From an uncultured Microbulbifer sp. (GTDB lineage: Bacteria > Pseudomonadota > Gammaproteobacteria > Pseudomonadales > Cellvibrionaceae): a DNA stretch of 64,000 nt. Under the pieces are notes generated by a model. It was not told the origin of the DNA and did not search any database. It saw only the letters and a program-made list of their open reading frames with translations. Shown here piece after piece: positions 28,185-37,309 of the stretch (position 1 is the stretch's first letter; the number at the start of each line of letters is the position of its first letter). The stretch covers positions 54,484-118,483 of the forward strand of contig NZ_CANMKV010000011.1 of the NCBI RefSeq assembly GCF_947498635.1. Reading direction: 5' to 3'. The position numbers and the translations under genes are program-made.

Positions 28185-29171
28185 TTACTCTTGCACACCG
28201 GCAAACAGGCCTGAAACCCTGTCCAGGTCCATATTGCCACCGGTGAGAATGATCGCGACATTCTTATTGCGAAAGCGCGCACCGTGCTCAAGCACCGCAG
28301 CCAAACCAACGGCCGCAGAGGGTTCCACCAGTTGCTTGGTGCGGGTCCATAGCAGTTGCATTGCCTGCACGATACCATTTTCTGAAACTGTCACAATATC
28401 GCGTACGGTGCGGCGGATCACGGTGTAGTTTCTGCGCCCCAGTGTCGTGCGCAAACCATCCGCAATAGTGTGCGGCTCTTGAGTGGTGATATGCACACCA
28501 CCCCGCAGGGACCGCTGGGCATCATCCGCACCGGCTGGCTCGGCACCGATCACCAGTACATCCGGTGCCAATGCGGCCATAGCTAGGCCGACACCGGCGA
28601 GCAGACCCCCACCACCTACCGGGGCCACAATAACATCCGGCGTAAAGCCCTGGTCGCGACACTGTTGCACAACCTCAAGGGCAACAGTGCCCTGCCCCGC
28701 AATAATCCGGCTATCGTCGAAGGGGGGAACGATATGGGCACCCGTCTCCTCCACAACCGCTTTAAGCGCAGCCTCTCGCTCCGCCAGGCTTGGACCACAG
28801 GTAACGACTCTGGCACCGTAGCCTTGCACAGCCACGCGCTTCGCTCTGGGCGCCGTCTCCGGCATCACGACAATGCAGGGTAGGCCGCGCCCTGCTGCGG
28901 CCCACGCCAGAGCCGCACCGTGATTTCCCGATGAGTGGGTAGCTACCATTTGAGTTGCATCGGGCAGGTTGGCAACGGCATTGGTGGCGCCGCGTGCTTT
29001 GAAAGCACCGACCTTCTGTAGGTGCTCACACTTAAACCAGAGGTTAGCGCCTCCCAGCTGGTCTAGTGACTGAGAGCGAATCAGAGGTGTTCGATGAACA
29101 GCGGCAGAGACGGTTTGTGCGGCACAAAAAATATCCGCGCTGGTGGGCAGGTCGTTACGGTCCGAGGGCAT
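28185..29171 (-). CDS. PLP-dependent threonine/serine dehydratase
   Basis: A 328-residue fold-type II pyridoxal-phosphate enzyme, most like catabolic threonine/serine dehydratases and the EutB group. The Schiff-base lysine is in GAFKARGATNA, the substrate loop is SSGNHGAALA and the phosphate-binding glycine loop is VGGGGLLAGVG. The C-terminal LTGGNMDLDRV matches the family. It would deaminate threonine or serine to a 2-oxoacid. No C-terminal ACT regulatory domain is present, which fits a catabolic rather than a biosynthetic (IlvA) enzyme. Serine racemase is a possible alternative. Confidence 0.85.
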   Translation of the reverse strand: MPSDRNDLPTSADIFCAAQTVSAAVHRTPLIRSQSLDQLGGANLWFKCEHLQKVGAFKARGATNAVANLPDATQMVATHSSGNHGAALAWAAAGRGLPCIVVMPETAPRAKRVAVQGYGARVVTCGPSLAEREAALKAVVEETGAHIVPPFDDSRIIAGQGTVALEVVQQCRDQGFTPDVIVAPVGGGGLLAGVGLAMAALAPDVLVIGAEPAGADDAQRSLRGGVHITTQEPHTIADGLRTTLGRRNYTVIRRTVRDIVTVSENGIVQAMQLLWTRTKQLVEPSAAVGLAAVLEHGARFRNKNVAIILTGGNMDLDRVSGLFAGVQE

Positions 29172-29270
29172 AGCGCTTTTGGTCTTAATAATTTATTGCT
29201 GAATGTACCAATTCAGAGCCCCCCAAAACCAGTAAAATTCTTTTTAGCCGCCATTAACCTCTCAGCAGTC

Positions 29271-30671
29271 TTATCGCTGCAGCATTTTCAATAGCCTGAA
29301 TTTCCGCTTGCTGTAAGGGGCGTAGCGCACATTGATGTCCAAAATATTTTTACGCTTCATCACCGCTTTGAAGTGGCTGAACGTTTTAAAACCATGCTCT
29401 CCGTGATAACACCCCATTCCGCTGGCGCCGACTCCGCCAAATGGCAGGTCCTGTGCCAACATAAACATCATGCAGTCGTTAACACAGGCATTACCCGAAC
29501 TGCAGCTGGAGAGAATGCGCTCGGCCAAGGCATCGCTTTTGGTAAAAAGATACAGTGCCAGGGGTTTTTCCCGCTGGTTAACGAATGCCTCCACCGCGGC
29601 AAATTCATCCAGTTCGATCACCGGCAACAGTGGACCGAATATCTCCTCCTGCATCACCGGGGCCTCAAGGTTGACGGCACGCATCAGAGTAGGCGCCATG
29701 TAACACTCTTCGGCATCCACCTCACCGCCGTAAATAACCTCCCCGCCGCCGAGAAGATCAGCCAAGCGCAGTGTGTGCCGACTGTTAATGATGCGCCCAT
29801 AGTCGGCACTTTGCTGTGGGTTGTCACCGAACATGTCTGTCACCGCCTGCTGGATAGCCGGGACCAGGAGATCAGCGGTATGCCGGGTACACAGCACATA
29901 ATCTGGCGCGATACAGGTCTGCCCCGCATTGGTAAACTTGCCCCAGGCAATTCGCCGCGCAGCCAATTCAATATCGGCATCGTCGGCCACAATACAGGGA
30001 CTCTTGCCCCCGAGCTCCAAGGTGACGGGCGTCAGATGTTTGGCGGCGGCGGTCATCACAATTCTCCCGACCCGGCCCCCCCCGGTGTACATGATATGGT
30101 CCCAGCGCTGCTGCAAAAGATTGGTAGTTTCGGCCACAGCCCCTTCGACACAGGCAAAGGCATCGCGATCGAGGTACCTGGGCAACAATTCTGCGATCAG
30201 ACTGGAAACCCTGGGAGCCAGCTCCGATGGTTTTACCACGGCACAGTTACCCGCAGCTATCGCAGGAACCAATGGCGATAACAGGAGCTGTAATGGGTAA
30301 TTCCAAGCACCAATAATCAGGACTACCCCGAGGGGTTCCGGCTGGATATAACTGCTGGCAGGTTGGGCCAGCAACGGAGAGGACACTTTACGTGAGCGAA
30401 CCCAACGCTTCAGGTGTTTGAGGGTGTGGTCAATATCACTGTAGAGAAAAGCAATCTCGGTCAAATAGGCCTCCTGCGGGGCCTTGTTCAGGTCTTCCCC
30501 CAGTGCCTGCATAAAACGAGATTCATTTTCGCTGAGCATCTTGCGCAACTGACTTAACTGACGGCGCCGCCAGTTAAGCTCCTGGGTAACGCCACTGCGA
30601 AAATAGGCTCGCAAACCGGCAACCAGCGCTGCGGTGTCCCCACCACTTGCCACACTGAAATCTGACAGCAT
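29271..30671 (-). CDS. class-3-type aldehyde dehydrogenase
   Basis: A 466-residue NAD(P)-dependent aldehyde dehydrogenase with GAWNYPLQLLLSP, TGGGRVGRIVM, the glutamate in VTLELGGKSP, the catalytic cysteine in NAGQTCIAPDY and FGGVGASGMGCYHG. It is about 30 to 40 percent alike by eye to the enzyme at 6875-8320, a rough estimate only. It resembles fatty-aldehyde and coniferyl-aldehyde dehydrogenases; the substrate is not determined. ATG 30671 has GGGAG at good spacing and is preferred to the ATG at 30707. Confidence 0.87.
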   Translation of the reverse strand: MLSDFSVASGGDTAALVAGLRAYFRSGVTQELNWRRRQLSQLRKMLSENESRFMQALGEDLNKAPQEAYLTEIAFLYSDIDHTLKHLKRWVRSRKVSSPLLAQPASSYIQPEPLGVVLIIGAWNYPLQLLLSPLVPAIAAGNCAVVKPSELAPRVSSLIAELLPRYLDRDAFACVEGAVAETTNLLQQRWDHIMYTGGGRVGRIVMTAAAKHLTPVTLELGGKSPCIVADDADIELAARRIAWGKFTNAGQTCIAPDYVLCTRHTADLLVPAIQQAVTDMFGDNPQQSADYGRIINSRHTLRLADLLGGGEVIYGGEVDAEECYMAPTLMRAVNLEAPVMQEEIFGPLLPVIELDEFAAVEAFVNQREKPLALYLFTKSDALAERILSSCSSGNACVNDCMMFMLAQDLPFGGVGASGMGCYHGEHGFKTFSHFKAVMKRKNILDINVRYAPYSKRKFRLLKMLQR

Positions 30672-30893
30672 TTGCTCTCCCAGTATTGAAACCTTCAACC
30701 CAGACATCCCCCAATGAGTATATGACGCCCGCAGCCGGCCCTTCGACCGGGATACGCAGCCGGCGCAATCATCTGGGATGGTGGTTATAAGTCAAGCAAC
30801 TGGTAGTAATTTTTCCCAATAAAAATACATTAAAAGAGTATAAAGACACTAAGAATACCGTTACCTACTGGAGCCGGAGCCTACAGGTCCAAC

Positions 30894-31769
30894 TCAGGTA
30901 AACAGGACCGTCAGCGCCAACACGGTAATCCACAACAGCAGTGATCTGGACAGAAGCGCCTGCAGCCCCTCGATCTCGGCGCCACTCTGACGCTGAACCT
31001 GAGAGATATCATCGGAGAAACGGCACTCGTTGGCATTAATTCCTCCCAAAGCACCCTCGAGGTAGGCTTCAAGCACCTGGGCGGTATCGCGCTCACGGCA
31101 CATCAGGCACTGACGCCAAGCGCGATAGCAGCCGGCAAAATTGCCCACAATGGCAAAACTGAGCCCCATCACACGCACCGGAACCCACTCCAACAGCCAC
31201 AGCCAGCGCGCAGCTGAGATCTCCCGCTCAGTGCCCCGGGCTCGCTCCGCATACAGTGCGCTGAGCCGGAACAGCAGTGCGCCGGGAATACCCAGTAGGA
31301 TAAACCAAAACAGTACGGCGAAGAGTCGCTCAAAAGCACAATAGGCCGCGCCGCGAAATACCTGCTCGTGTAATCGGGCGCCCTCGCCTACCTCTTCGTG
31401 GATTTCCCGCAGCAGGGGCCTGGCTGCCTCGGCAGCGCCTTTTAAATCGCCTCGATACCAGCTGCGCAGGTAAGTACTCAGAATATCATTAAAATTCCCT
31501 CGCCCCAGGCAGTAGAGCAGTAGAGGAATTCCCAGTAAAAGTACCCCCAACCCACCTGCGGAAGACTCGACAAAAGCCATGGCCAGGGCCACGGCCAAGA
31601 CCGGTGGTAAGATACTCAGCCCGAGTAACAGTCCGTCTTGACCTTGTAGCTGAGGCGCCTTTTCAACACGGGCGCTCCAGCGGTCAAACCAGCGATCGCG
31701 ATGCAGAGGCCAGCCCGATCCCCAGATTTGCACCAAAGCCAAAGTCATTAAAATAATCAGCAAAGTCAT
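30894..31769 (-). CDS. ampE: AmpE regulatory signalling modulator
   Basis: A 291-residue inner-membrane protein of the AmpE/CobD-like family with about four membrane segments. It has the typical start LLIILMTLALVQIWG, the cytoplasmic region with LREIHEEVGEGARLHEQVFRGAAY (quoted as LREIHEEVGE and HEQVFRGAAY) and the terminal LLWITVLALTVLF. AmpE accompanies AmpD and has been proposed to sense or modulate beta-lactamase induction; its activity is unproven. It lies 108 bases after ampD on the same strand, the usual ampDE order. Confidence 0.9.
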   Translation of the reverse strand: MTLLIILMTLALVQIWGSGWPLHRDRWFDRWSARVEKAPQLQGQDGLLLGLSILPPVLAVALAMAFVESSAGGLGVLLLGIPLLLYCLGRGNFNDILSTYLRSWYRGDLKGAAEAARPLLREIHEEVGEGARLHEQVFRGAAYCAFERLFAVLFWFILLGIPGALLFRLSALYAERARGTEREISAARWLWLLEWVPVRVMGLSFAIVGNFAGCYRAWRQCLMCRERDTAQVLEAYLEGALGGINANECRFSDDISQVQRQSGAEIEGLQALLSRSLLLWITVLALTVLFT

Positions 31770-31877
31770 AGCGCTGCCGCGTCAGTTTGTAGTGGGTTTG
31801 GGTAAACCGGCACAAAAATACCGGGATTCGATTGTATGGCGGCAACAAAATACATGCGCAATGTCGCCGACAACATC

Positions 31878-32438
31878 CTACTCGGCGATTTTTTTTACTT
31901 CACCCAGATATCGCTGCCAATCAAAGCCGGGACCAGGGTCCAACTTGCGCCCCGGGGCAATATCCGAGTGCCCGGTAATTTTATCTCTATCGATAGCGGG
32001 ATAGGCCTGCATGATGGCAGCACTCACTTCAGCTAAAGCCAGATACTGGGCGTCGGTATAAATATCGGTATCCAGCCCTTCGAGCTCAATACCGATGGAG
32101 AAGTCGTTACAGTTACTGCGCCCCTGGAATTCAGATTTTCCCGCGTGCCAAGCGCGCCTATTCAGAGGCACATACTGGGTGACGACACCGTCGCGATCGA
32201 TCAGCAGGTGTGCAGAAACCTGTAGCGCAGCAATTTCCGCAAAATAGGGGTGGGCATCAATATCCAACTGCCCCAGGAAAAAGGTATCGATATAAGGGCC
32301 GCCGTACTGGCCCGGTGGCAGGCTGATGCTGTGGATCACCAATAGATCCACAGGACAGTTTTCCGGCCGGCTGTTGCAGTGAGGGCTGGGAACCCGGCGC
32401 GCCCCGGATAACCAACCGGAATCCACTTGATATTTCAA
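31878..32438 (-). CDS. ampD: 1,6-anhydro-N-acetylmuramyl-L-alanine amidase AmpD
   Basis: A 186-residue cytoplasmic zinc amidase that removes the peptide from imported anhydro-muropeptides, keeping the AmpR inducer level low. Family landmarks: the zinc histidine in VIHSISLPPG, the AWHAGKSEF segment, NDFSIGIELEG and the second histidine with the aspartate in TGHSDIAPGRKLDPG. It has no signal peptide, as expected for AmpD rather than secreted amidases. With ampE and two ampG copies in the same window it makes a recycling set. No ampC or ampR is visible. Confidence 0.95.
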   Translation of the reverse strand: MKYQVDSGWLSGARRVPSPHCNSRPENCPVDLLVIHSISLPPGQYGGPYIDTFFLGQLDIDAHPYFAEIAALQVSAHLLIDRDGVVTQYVPLNRRAWHAGKSEFQGRSNCNDFSIGIELEGLDTDIYTDAQYLALAEVSAAIMQAYPAIDRDKITGHSDIAPGRKLDPGPGFDWQRYLGEVKKIAE

Positions 32439-32605
32439 TCTGCGATCTCCGCTCCAAAACTACCACCCCGATTGGCCTCGGGGTTTCAGCAGTTACCATT
32501 TTATGGAAGCGTTGATCGATATGCCAATCGGTTTGGAACAGTCTAGCGACAGAAGTGCAGTGCAAGAAGCGCTCTGCAGGGCATAAAAATTTAGCGCTTT
32601 ATACC

Positions 32606-34978
32606 CTAACGCTGCTCGCTACGCTTTTTACGTACATTGCCAATAACCGACTGCAGGGCGCGCTCAAACAGCATACCGTCGTCGAGGGGTAAGAGCTGGG
32701 TCGAGCGCAGCGCATGGGCCAGCTCCAGGCGTGCAAACTCCGCCACCTTGGCACCGTTGCGGTTTACAAAAATAAACTGATCAATATCGCGGATCACTGC
32801 CGCCAGACGGCAGCGAAACTGTTCGTCCTCAGAGCGTTTCAATTCGAACCAACTGCCCTGAGCCAAGCGGAAAGTCATTTGCCAGTGAGGATCCTCTTCA
32901 TCCAATGGCGCCAAGCCCTCCTGCTCCACAGTGGTCGGAGCAACTTCTGCCTGGGCAACAGCCTGCTCCAGCTCTTCCATTGGCGGCACGGCGACTTCTA
33001 CCTGAACATCGTTAGCACCCACCTCAACTCGCCCATCGTGCGGCGGAGCCTCAATTTCAGGAGGCGCTGCGGCGATACTCTCAGAGGCAGTACTCTCAGC
33101 TGTAACACCGGTGGTCTCCTCAGCAGAGTCCGTGACGGTCGCCGCCTTGAGCTCACGCGCCACCTGCTCTTTGACCTGGCGCTCACGCTCCTCGGTCAGA
33201 CGCTGTGCCAGGGCAAAACGCTCGCGATAAATTTCTTTAAGGCCGGCAAACAAGCCGCGCGCCTCAAAAGCGTTGTAGGATAGCGCCTCAATACCTTCGC
33301 GCAAACGCTCCTGCAAGGCGGGGAGAAGACTCAACAGTTGCTTGCGCGCCTCTGGCATCGGTGCCTGAACGCTCCAGACAAGATCCCGCGCGGTGCGAAC
33401 ATCCCGACTCCAGGCCGCGCTCTCGGTACCCTCCTTGACACAGGTGAGGAACAATACATTATTCCAAACCTTGTTGAGCCAGTCCTGTACCACCGGGGGT
33501 AGGTCGCGCTCCGCCACCAAGGCATCCATAACCGCAGCCACACGCGCCCGAGCGGCCTGAGTTTTCGCGCGGCCATCCGCCTCGTCTACGACCCGGCGCT
33601 CAAGCATTTCCGCCCGCTTTCGCTCACGCACAATAAATTCCCGCAGGGATTCCAGCAGCGCGGAAAAAATATGGATATCCCGATCAAATTCATTCAGGGC
33701 GCGCTCAACAATCTGGGAAATTTCCCGGTAGAGCGGATCGGACTCATATTGCTCGGGCGCCTGCCAACCTGTCGCAGCATCGGCGAGCTCGTTAAGTAAT
33801 TTTCGCGCCGGGTGACCACCTTTACTGAAAAAAGATTTATCCGCGATAGCTACCTTAAGTAACGGCAACTGCAGACGACCGAGAAGGGACTTGATCGGCG
33901 TTGCGAGACTGCGATCTTCCAAAATAAAGGAAAACAGCATCTCCACCAGCTTGATAACATCACTGTCCACCTTGGCCAGCGACGCCGCCTGATTAGACTC
34001 CACCAGACGTTGTTGCAACAATTCACCGACATTGAGCAAGTGGGCGACGCCACTGTCCTGATAGTGCGTACCGCTTTGCAAGGCTCCCAGGTGACCGAGA
34101 AGGTCCCCCGCCGGCATCGGTGTCATACCCGCAGCGGAGGGGACAAGACCCGGAGCAAAATGCCCGCTAACCGGAACCCCCTGAGCAACCTGACCTGCGG
34201 CCTCCCCCATGGCCGAAACTCCGGCAGAGGCCTGAGTGCCACCCGCCGCGCGCGCAGCAGAGTAACCCGGGCGTTGTCGCGCTGCGCGTTGCTGCTCCCT
34301 CAGGGAGGGCAACACCCCCTGCTCCACTAACAGCTGGTTGCAGAACTCATAAAATTCGCGCAGTTGCTGCATCACAAGCTGCTCAAATTTCTTCAGTAGG
34401 GTGAGGCGGGCGCGAATATGTAAGTCGAGGGCCTGGATCGCATCGACAAACGCATCGCAGATAACATCCGGACCCAGGGGATTGTTCTTGTCGTATACCT
34501 TCACCGCGTAGAGAGTATCCAAGCGCAGGCACAGCTCGGTGAGGGGTTCGGCGAAATCACGCTTGGCACTGGCAACCATAGTATCCGCAGCTACCAGCTG
34601 CTCTAGGTCATCATTGTGTACCAACGACAGATTATCCGGAGCGAAACTGGGCTCAGTCTGAGCCTCCTGACGAATCTGGAAAGCCCGCTGAACATTGTCG
34701 ACAAAACGCTCGGCAATATTGCGACGCTCCACCCGCAACAGGCGCAAGGCCTGGAAAAGCCCATCCTGTTCCGCTTGACCATGGGCGCGCTCGGCCATGG
34801 CGAAAAGTGAATCGTCCACTTTGCCAAACAGTGTCTTGACCCGCTCGAATAGCTGGGTACAGGCCTTATCTCTCAACAGCGCAACCGCCGACGGCAGGAC
34901 CGCAGGCTTAACCGCATTTGCTCCCGAGCGCCCTGCACTTTTCTCTGAAAGGGAAATTACCTTGCTGGATTCACTCAT
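32606..34978 (-). CDS. DUF1631 family protein
   Basis: A 790-residue cytoplasmic protein of the DUF1631 (thymidine-phosphorylase-mislabelled) family found in gammaproteobacteria. It is largely helical and charged, with the family segments VIKLVEMLFSFILEDRSL (about 365) and WLNKVWNNVLFLTCVKEGTES, an acidic low-complexity stretch near residues 640-710 and a C-terminal LAQGSWFELKR region that resembles the PilZ-like end of the family. Function unknown. ATG 34978 with AAGGA upstream is chosen; the open frame extends 40 codons further. Divergent from nadC. Confidence 0.85.
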   Translation of the reverse strand: MSESSKVISLSEKSAGRSGANAVKPAVLPSAVALLRDKACTQLFERVKTLFGKVDDSLFAMAERAHGQAEQDGLFQALRLLRVERRNIAERFVDNVQRAFQIRQEAQTEPSFAPDNLSLVHNDDLEQLVAADTMVASAKRDFAEPLTELCLRLDTLYAVKVYDKNNPLGPDVICDAFVDAIQALDLHIRARLTLLKKFEQLVMQQLREFYEFCNQLLVEQGVLPSLREQQRAARQRPGYSAARAAGGTQASAGVSAMGEAAGQVAQGVPVSGHFAPGLVPSAAGMTPMPAGDLLGHLGALQSGTHYQDSGVAHLLNVGELLQQRLVESNQAASLAKVDSDVIKLVEMLFSFILEDRSLATPIKSLLGRLQLPLLKVAIADKSFFSKGGHPARKLLNELADAATGWQAPEQYESDPLYREISQIVERALNEFDRDIHIFSALLESLREFIVRERKRAEMLERRVVDEADGRAKTQAARARVAAVMDALVAERDLPPVVQDWLNKVWNNVLFLTCVKEGTESAAWSRDVRTARDLVWSVQAPMPEARKQLLSLLPALQERLREGIEALSYNAFEARGLFAGLKEIYRERFALAQRLTEERERQVKEQVARELKAATVTDSAEETTGVTAESTASESIAAAPPEIEAPPHDGRVEVGANDVQVEVAVPPMEELEQAVAQAEVAPTTVEQEGLAPLDEEDPHWQMTFRLAQGSWFELKRSEDEQFRCRLAAVIRDIDQFIFVNRNGAKVAEFARLELAHALRSTQLLPLDDGMLFERALQSVIGNVRKKRSEQR

Positions 34979-35098
34979 TCCAAGGGGTCCTTCAAATACC
35001 ATCCGGCGTCTTGCACATTTGCTGACTGAACGCTTGCCAGCCGGAAAAGCCGCGATAAATAACCAAGTCTCACTCGCTACCGGCGACACTTCTCTCAA

Positions 35099-35460
35099 AC
35101 GTTGATCGCCGGACGGGGGTTACATTGCCGCAACTAATAAAATTTTCTCGACATCCTATTCAAACCAAACCAAGTAACTGCTTGATTTTGCTTATATTTT
35201 GAACGCACTAAGGTAAATCATTTGAACAGTGTGCGCCGGGCAGGCTCACATTCATAGCCGCGCCTACCAACACTGAATTTTACCCATGGTCGCGGCCTTA
35301 TTGACATAGTTTCGCGACACATTTGAGAGGTTTGTCACAGCGAAATGTTGGAGCAGCTGCTAGCTGAGAAGTTATCGACTTCAACACCCGGCCGAACACA
35401 GACAATCCAAAGCGCACCGCTTTTGGTAAACTGCGCGCGCGTTTATATCGAGATTTGCCC
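35099..35460. other. divergent promoter region DUF1631/nadC
   Basis: About 360 bases (plus the short 5' extension of the DUF1631 frame) with no gene. It must contain the promoters for both divergent genes. I cannot assign specific -35/-10 boxes or a nicotinate-repressor site. Confidence 0.4.
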
Positions 35461-36315
35461 ATGCACCCGAAAGACTCCCCCATCCCGAACATCATGACCG
35501 ACCTGCAAAGGGCTGTGCGAACGGCGCTGGAGGAGGACATCGGCAGCGGCGATATTACCGCTCAACTAATCCCCGCCAAGCGCAGCGCGCGCGCGCGCGT
35601 GATCACTCGTGAGGACTGCACCCTGAGCGGGCGCGCCTGGGTTGAGGAAATTTTTCGGCAGCTGGACCCCAGCTTGCAACTTACCTGGCATTTTGCTGAC
35701 GGCGACCAAGTTGCCGCTAATAGCGTACTATTTGAGCTACAAGGCAATGCGCGTGCGATCCTCAGTGGAGAAAGAGCCGCTCTCAATTTCCTGCAAACGC
35801 TCTCCGGAACCGCTACAACTGCCGCTGAATTTGCCGCACGCGCCGCGGGCACCGAGGTGAAGATCCTCGACACGCGCAAAACCATTCCGGGTCTGCGCAG
35901 CGCGCAAAAATACGCCGTGCTGTGCGGCGGCTGCCACAATCACCGCATCGGTCTCTATGACGCTTTTCTCATTAAAGAAAACCATATCGCAGCCGCAGGC
36001 GGCATCCATAAGGCGGTCGCTCAGGCGAGAACTATTAAGCCGGAAGCGCTGGTGGAGGTCGAAGTGGAAAACCTCGAAGAACTGCAGCAGGCACTGGCCA
36101 GTGGGGCCGATGTGATTATGCTCGATGAGTTCAACGATGCGGACACCCGTAGCGCACTATCACTGGCCAAAGGTCGCGCGAAAATTGAAATTTCCGGCAG
36201 TGTCGATCGGGAGCGGATCGCGCAGCTGGCCGAGCTTGAAGTGGACTACATCTCCTCGGGCAGCCTCACCAAGCATCTGCGCGCAATCGACCTGTCCCTG
36301 CGCATCGAATTTTAA
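35461..36315 (+). CDS. nadC: nicotinate-nucleotide pyrophosphorylase NadC
   Basis: A 284-residue quinolinate phosphoribosyltransferase that converts quinolinate and PRPP to nicotinate mononucleotide in de novo NAD synthesis. It has [13 protein letters not shown] at the N-terminus, [12 protein letters not shown], the PRPP-site [17 protein letters not shown] (arginine and lysine contacts) and [20 protein letters not shown] (quoted as GGCHNHR and IKENH), with a C-terminal VEVENLEEL and [14 protein letters not shown] 35461 is chosen over a TTG two codons upstream. Proximity to ampD is common in this bacterial group. Confidence 0.97.
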   Translation: MHPKDSPIPNIMTDLQRAVRTALEEDIGSGDITAQLIPAKRSARARVITREDCTLSGRAWVEEIFRQLDPSLQLTWHFADGDQVAANSVLFELQGNARAILSGERAALNFLQTLSGTATTAAEFAARAAGTEVKILDTRKTIPGLRSAQKYAVLCGGCHNHRIGLYDAFLIKENHIAAAGGIHKAVAQARTIKPEALVEVEVENLEELQQALASGADVIMLDEFNDADTRSALSLAKGRAKIEISGSVDRERIAQLAELEVDYISSGSLTKHLRAIDLSLRIEF

Positions 36316-36369
36316 CTCGGACCTAATGAACCAAAAGGGCACCACTCGATTGCGGCGCCCTAAGCACCC

Positions 36370-37110
36370 TCAGTGATGGTGGTGAGACTCCTGCGCTTCC
36401 ACCTGGGGAGACTCCATAGCTCCCATAGCCCCATGGCTACCGTGCCCTCCGTGGCCCCCATGACCGAGTGCGCCCCACAGGGTCCAGAATCCAAACAGCA
36501 TGATTGCCGCGGCAAAACCCAGACGTACCCCCGGCTTCTGTACAATATTACGCACTTGCACAGCAGCGGCACCAGTGGCCAGCATGGCCGGTAAAGTGCC
36601 CAAGCCGAAAGCGAGCATCGCCAGCGCCGAGCGCTCGGCACTCCCCTGAGCCAGGGCAAAAGTCAGTGCGCTGTAGACCAACCCGCAGGGCAGCCAACCC
36701 CACAAAGAGCCCAGCGCCACGGCCTGGCCGGCGGAACGCACCGGCAGCAACTTCGCTGAGAGCGGCTGCACATAGCGCCACAGATAGCTACCGCCTTTCT
36801 CGAGCCATACCAAGCCACGCCATATTCCCGCCACATAAAGCGCCATCACGATCAGCATAATGCCCGCGGCAAACCGCAGTGGTGTGAGCGCCGGAATCAC
36901 CGCAGCCCCCAAGGCACCGGCGAGCCCCCCCATCAGTGTGTAACTGGCGATACGTCCCAACTGGTAGGAGCCGAGTTGTATCCAAGCGGTCTGCCTACCG
37001 GGTACCGCCATACCCAGGGCACCCGAAATGCCCCCACACATGCCAATACAGTGGCTACTGCCGAGAAAACCGATGGCGAGCGCCGCCGCCAAGAACCCCC
37101 AATCCCCCAC
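36370..37110 (-). CDS. TauE/SafE-type membrane protein with His-rich tail, cbb3 assembly locus
   Basis: A 246-residue inner-membrane protein of the sulfite exporter TauE/SafE (DsbD-like transmembrane) family with about six segments. It begins with AIGFLGSSHCIGMCGGISGAL, where cysteine and histidine near the membrane (SSHCIGMCGG) recall the copper-handling members next to cco genes. The last 30 residues are Gly/His-rich (GHGGHGGHGSHG and a terminal HHHH), a likely metal-binding tail. GTG 37110 begins 3 bases past the ccoS stop, so it is translationally coupled and last in the ccoGHIS operon. A role in copper delivery or efflux for cbb3 oxidase is an inference. Confidence 0.85.
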   Translation of the reverse strand: MGDWGFLAAALAIGFLGSSHCIGMCGGISGALGMAVPGRQTAWIQLGSYQLGRIASYTLMGGLAGALGAAVIPALTPLRFAAGIMLIVMALYVAGIWRGLVWLEKGGSYLWRYVQPLSAKLLPVRSAGQAVALGSLWGWLPCGLVYSALTFALAQGSAERSALAMLAFGLGTLPAMLATGAAAVQVRNIVQKPGVRLGFAAAIMLFGFWTLWGALGHGGHGGHGSHGAMGAMESPQVEAQESHHHH

Positions 37111-37113
37111 GAA

Positions 37114-37293
37114 TTACTGCTCCTTTTCCCCAGGCTCCGAGGATGGCCCCTGAAGATCGTCTTCAAACAAAATTCTGCGCCCCTCGGTTTCCAAGTCGTC
37201 ATACTGGCCATTGTTTACAGCCCAGAAAAAAACTTTGGTGGCGAGAGCGACAAACACTACCGCAATAGGAATCAAGAAATAGAGACTGTCCAT
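37114..37293 (-). CDS. ccoS: cbb3 oxidase maturation protein CcoS
   Basis: A 59-residue small membrane protein. It starts MDSLYFLIPIAVVFVALATK, a single hydrophobic helix, followed by VFFWAVNNGQYDDLE and a polar tail with RRILFEDD, all matching CcoS. CcoS is needed for putting heme and copper into the CcoN subunit of cbb3 oxidase. ATG 37293 starts 16 bases after the ccoI stop, and the TauE/SafE gene follows after 3 bases. Residues were read by translating 37293-37114 by hand. Confidence 0.95.
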   Translation of the reverse strand: MDSLYFLIPIAVVFVALATKVFFWAVNNGQYDDLETEGRRILFEDDLQGPSSEPGEKEQ

Positions 37294-37309
37294 GCTTCAC
37301 TCCTCTGTA

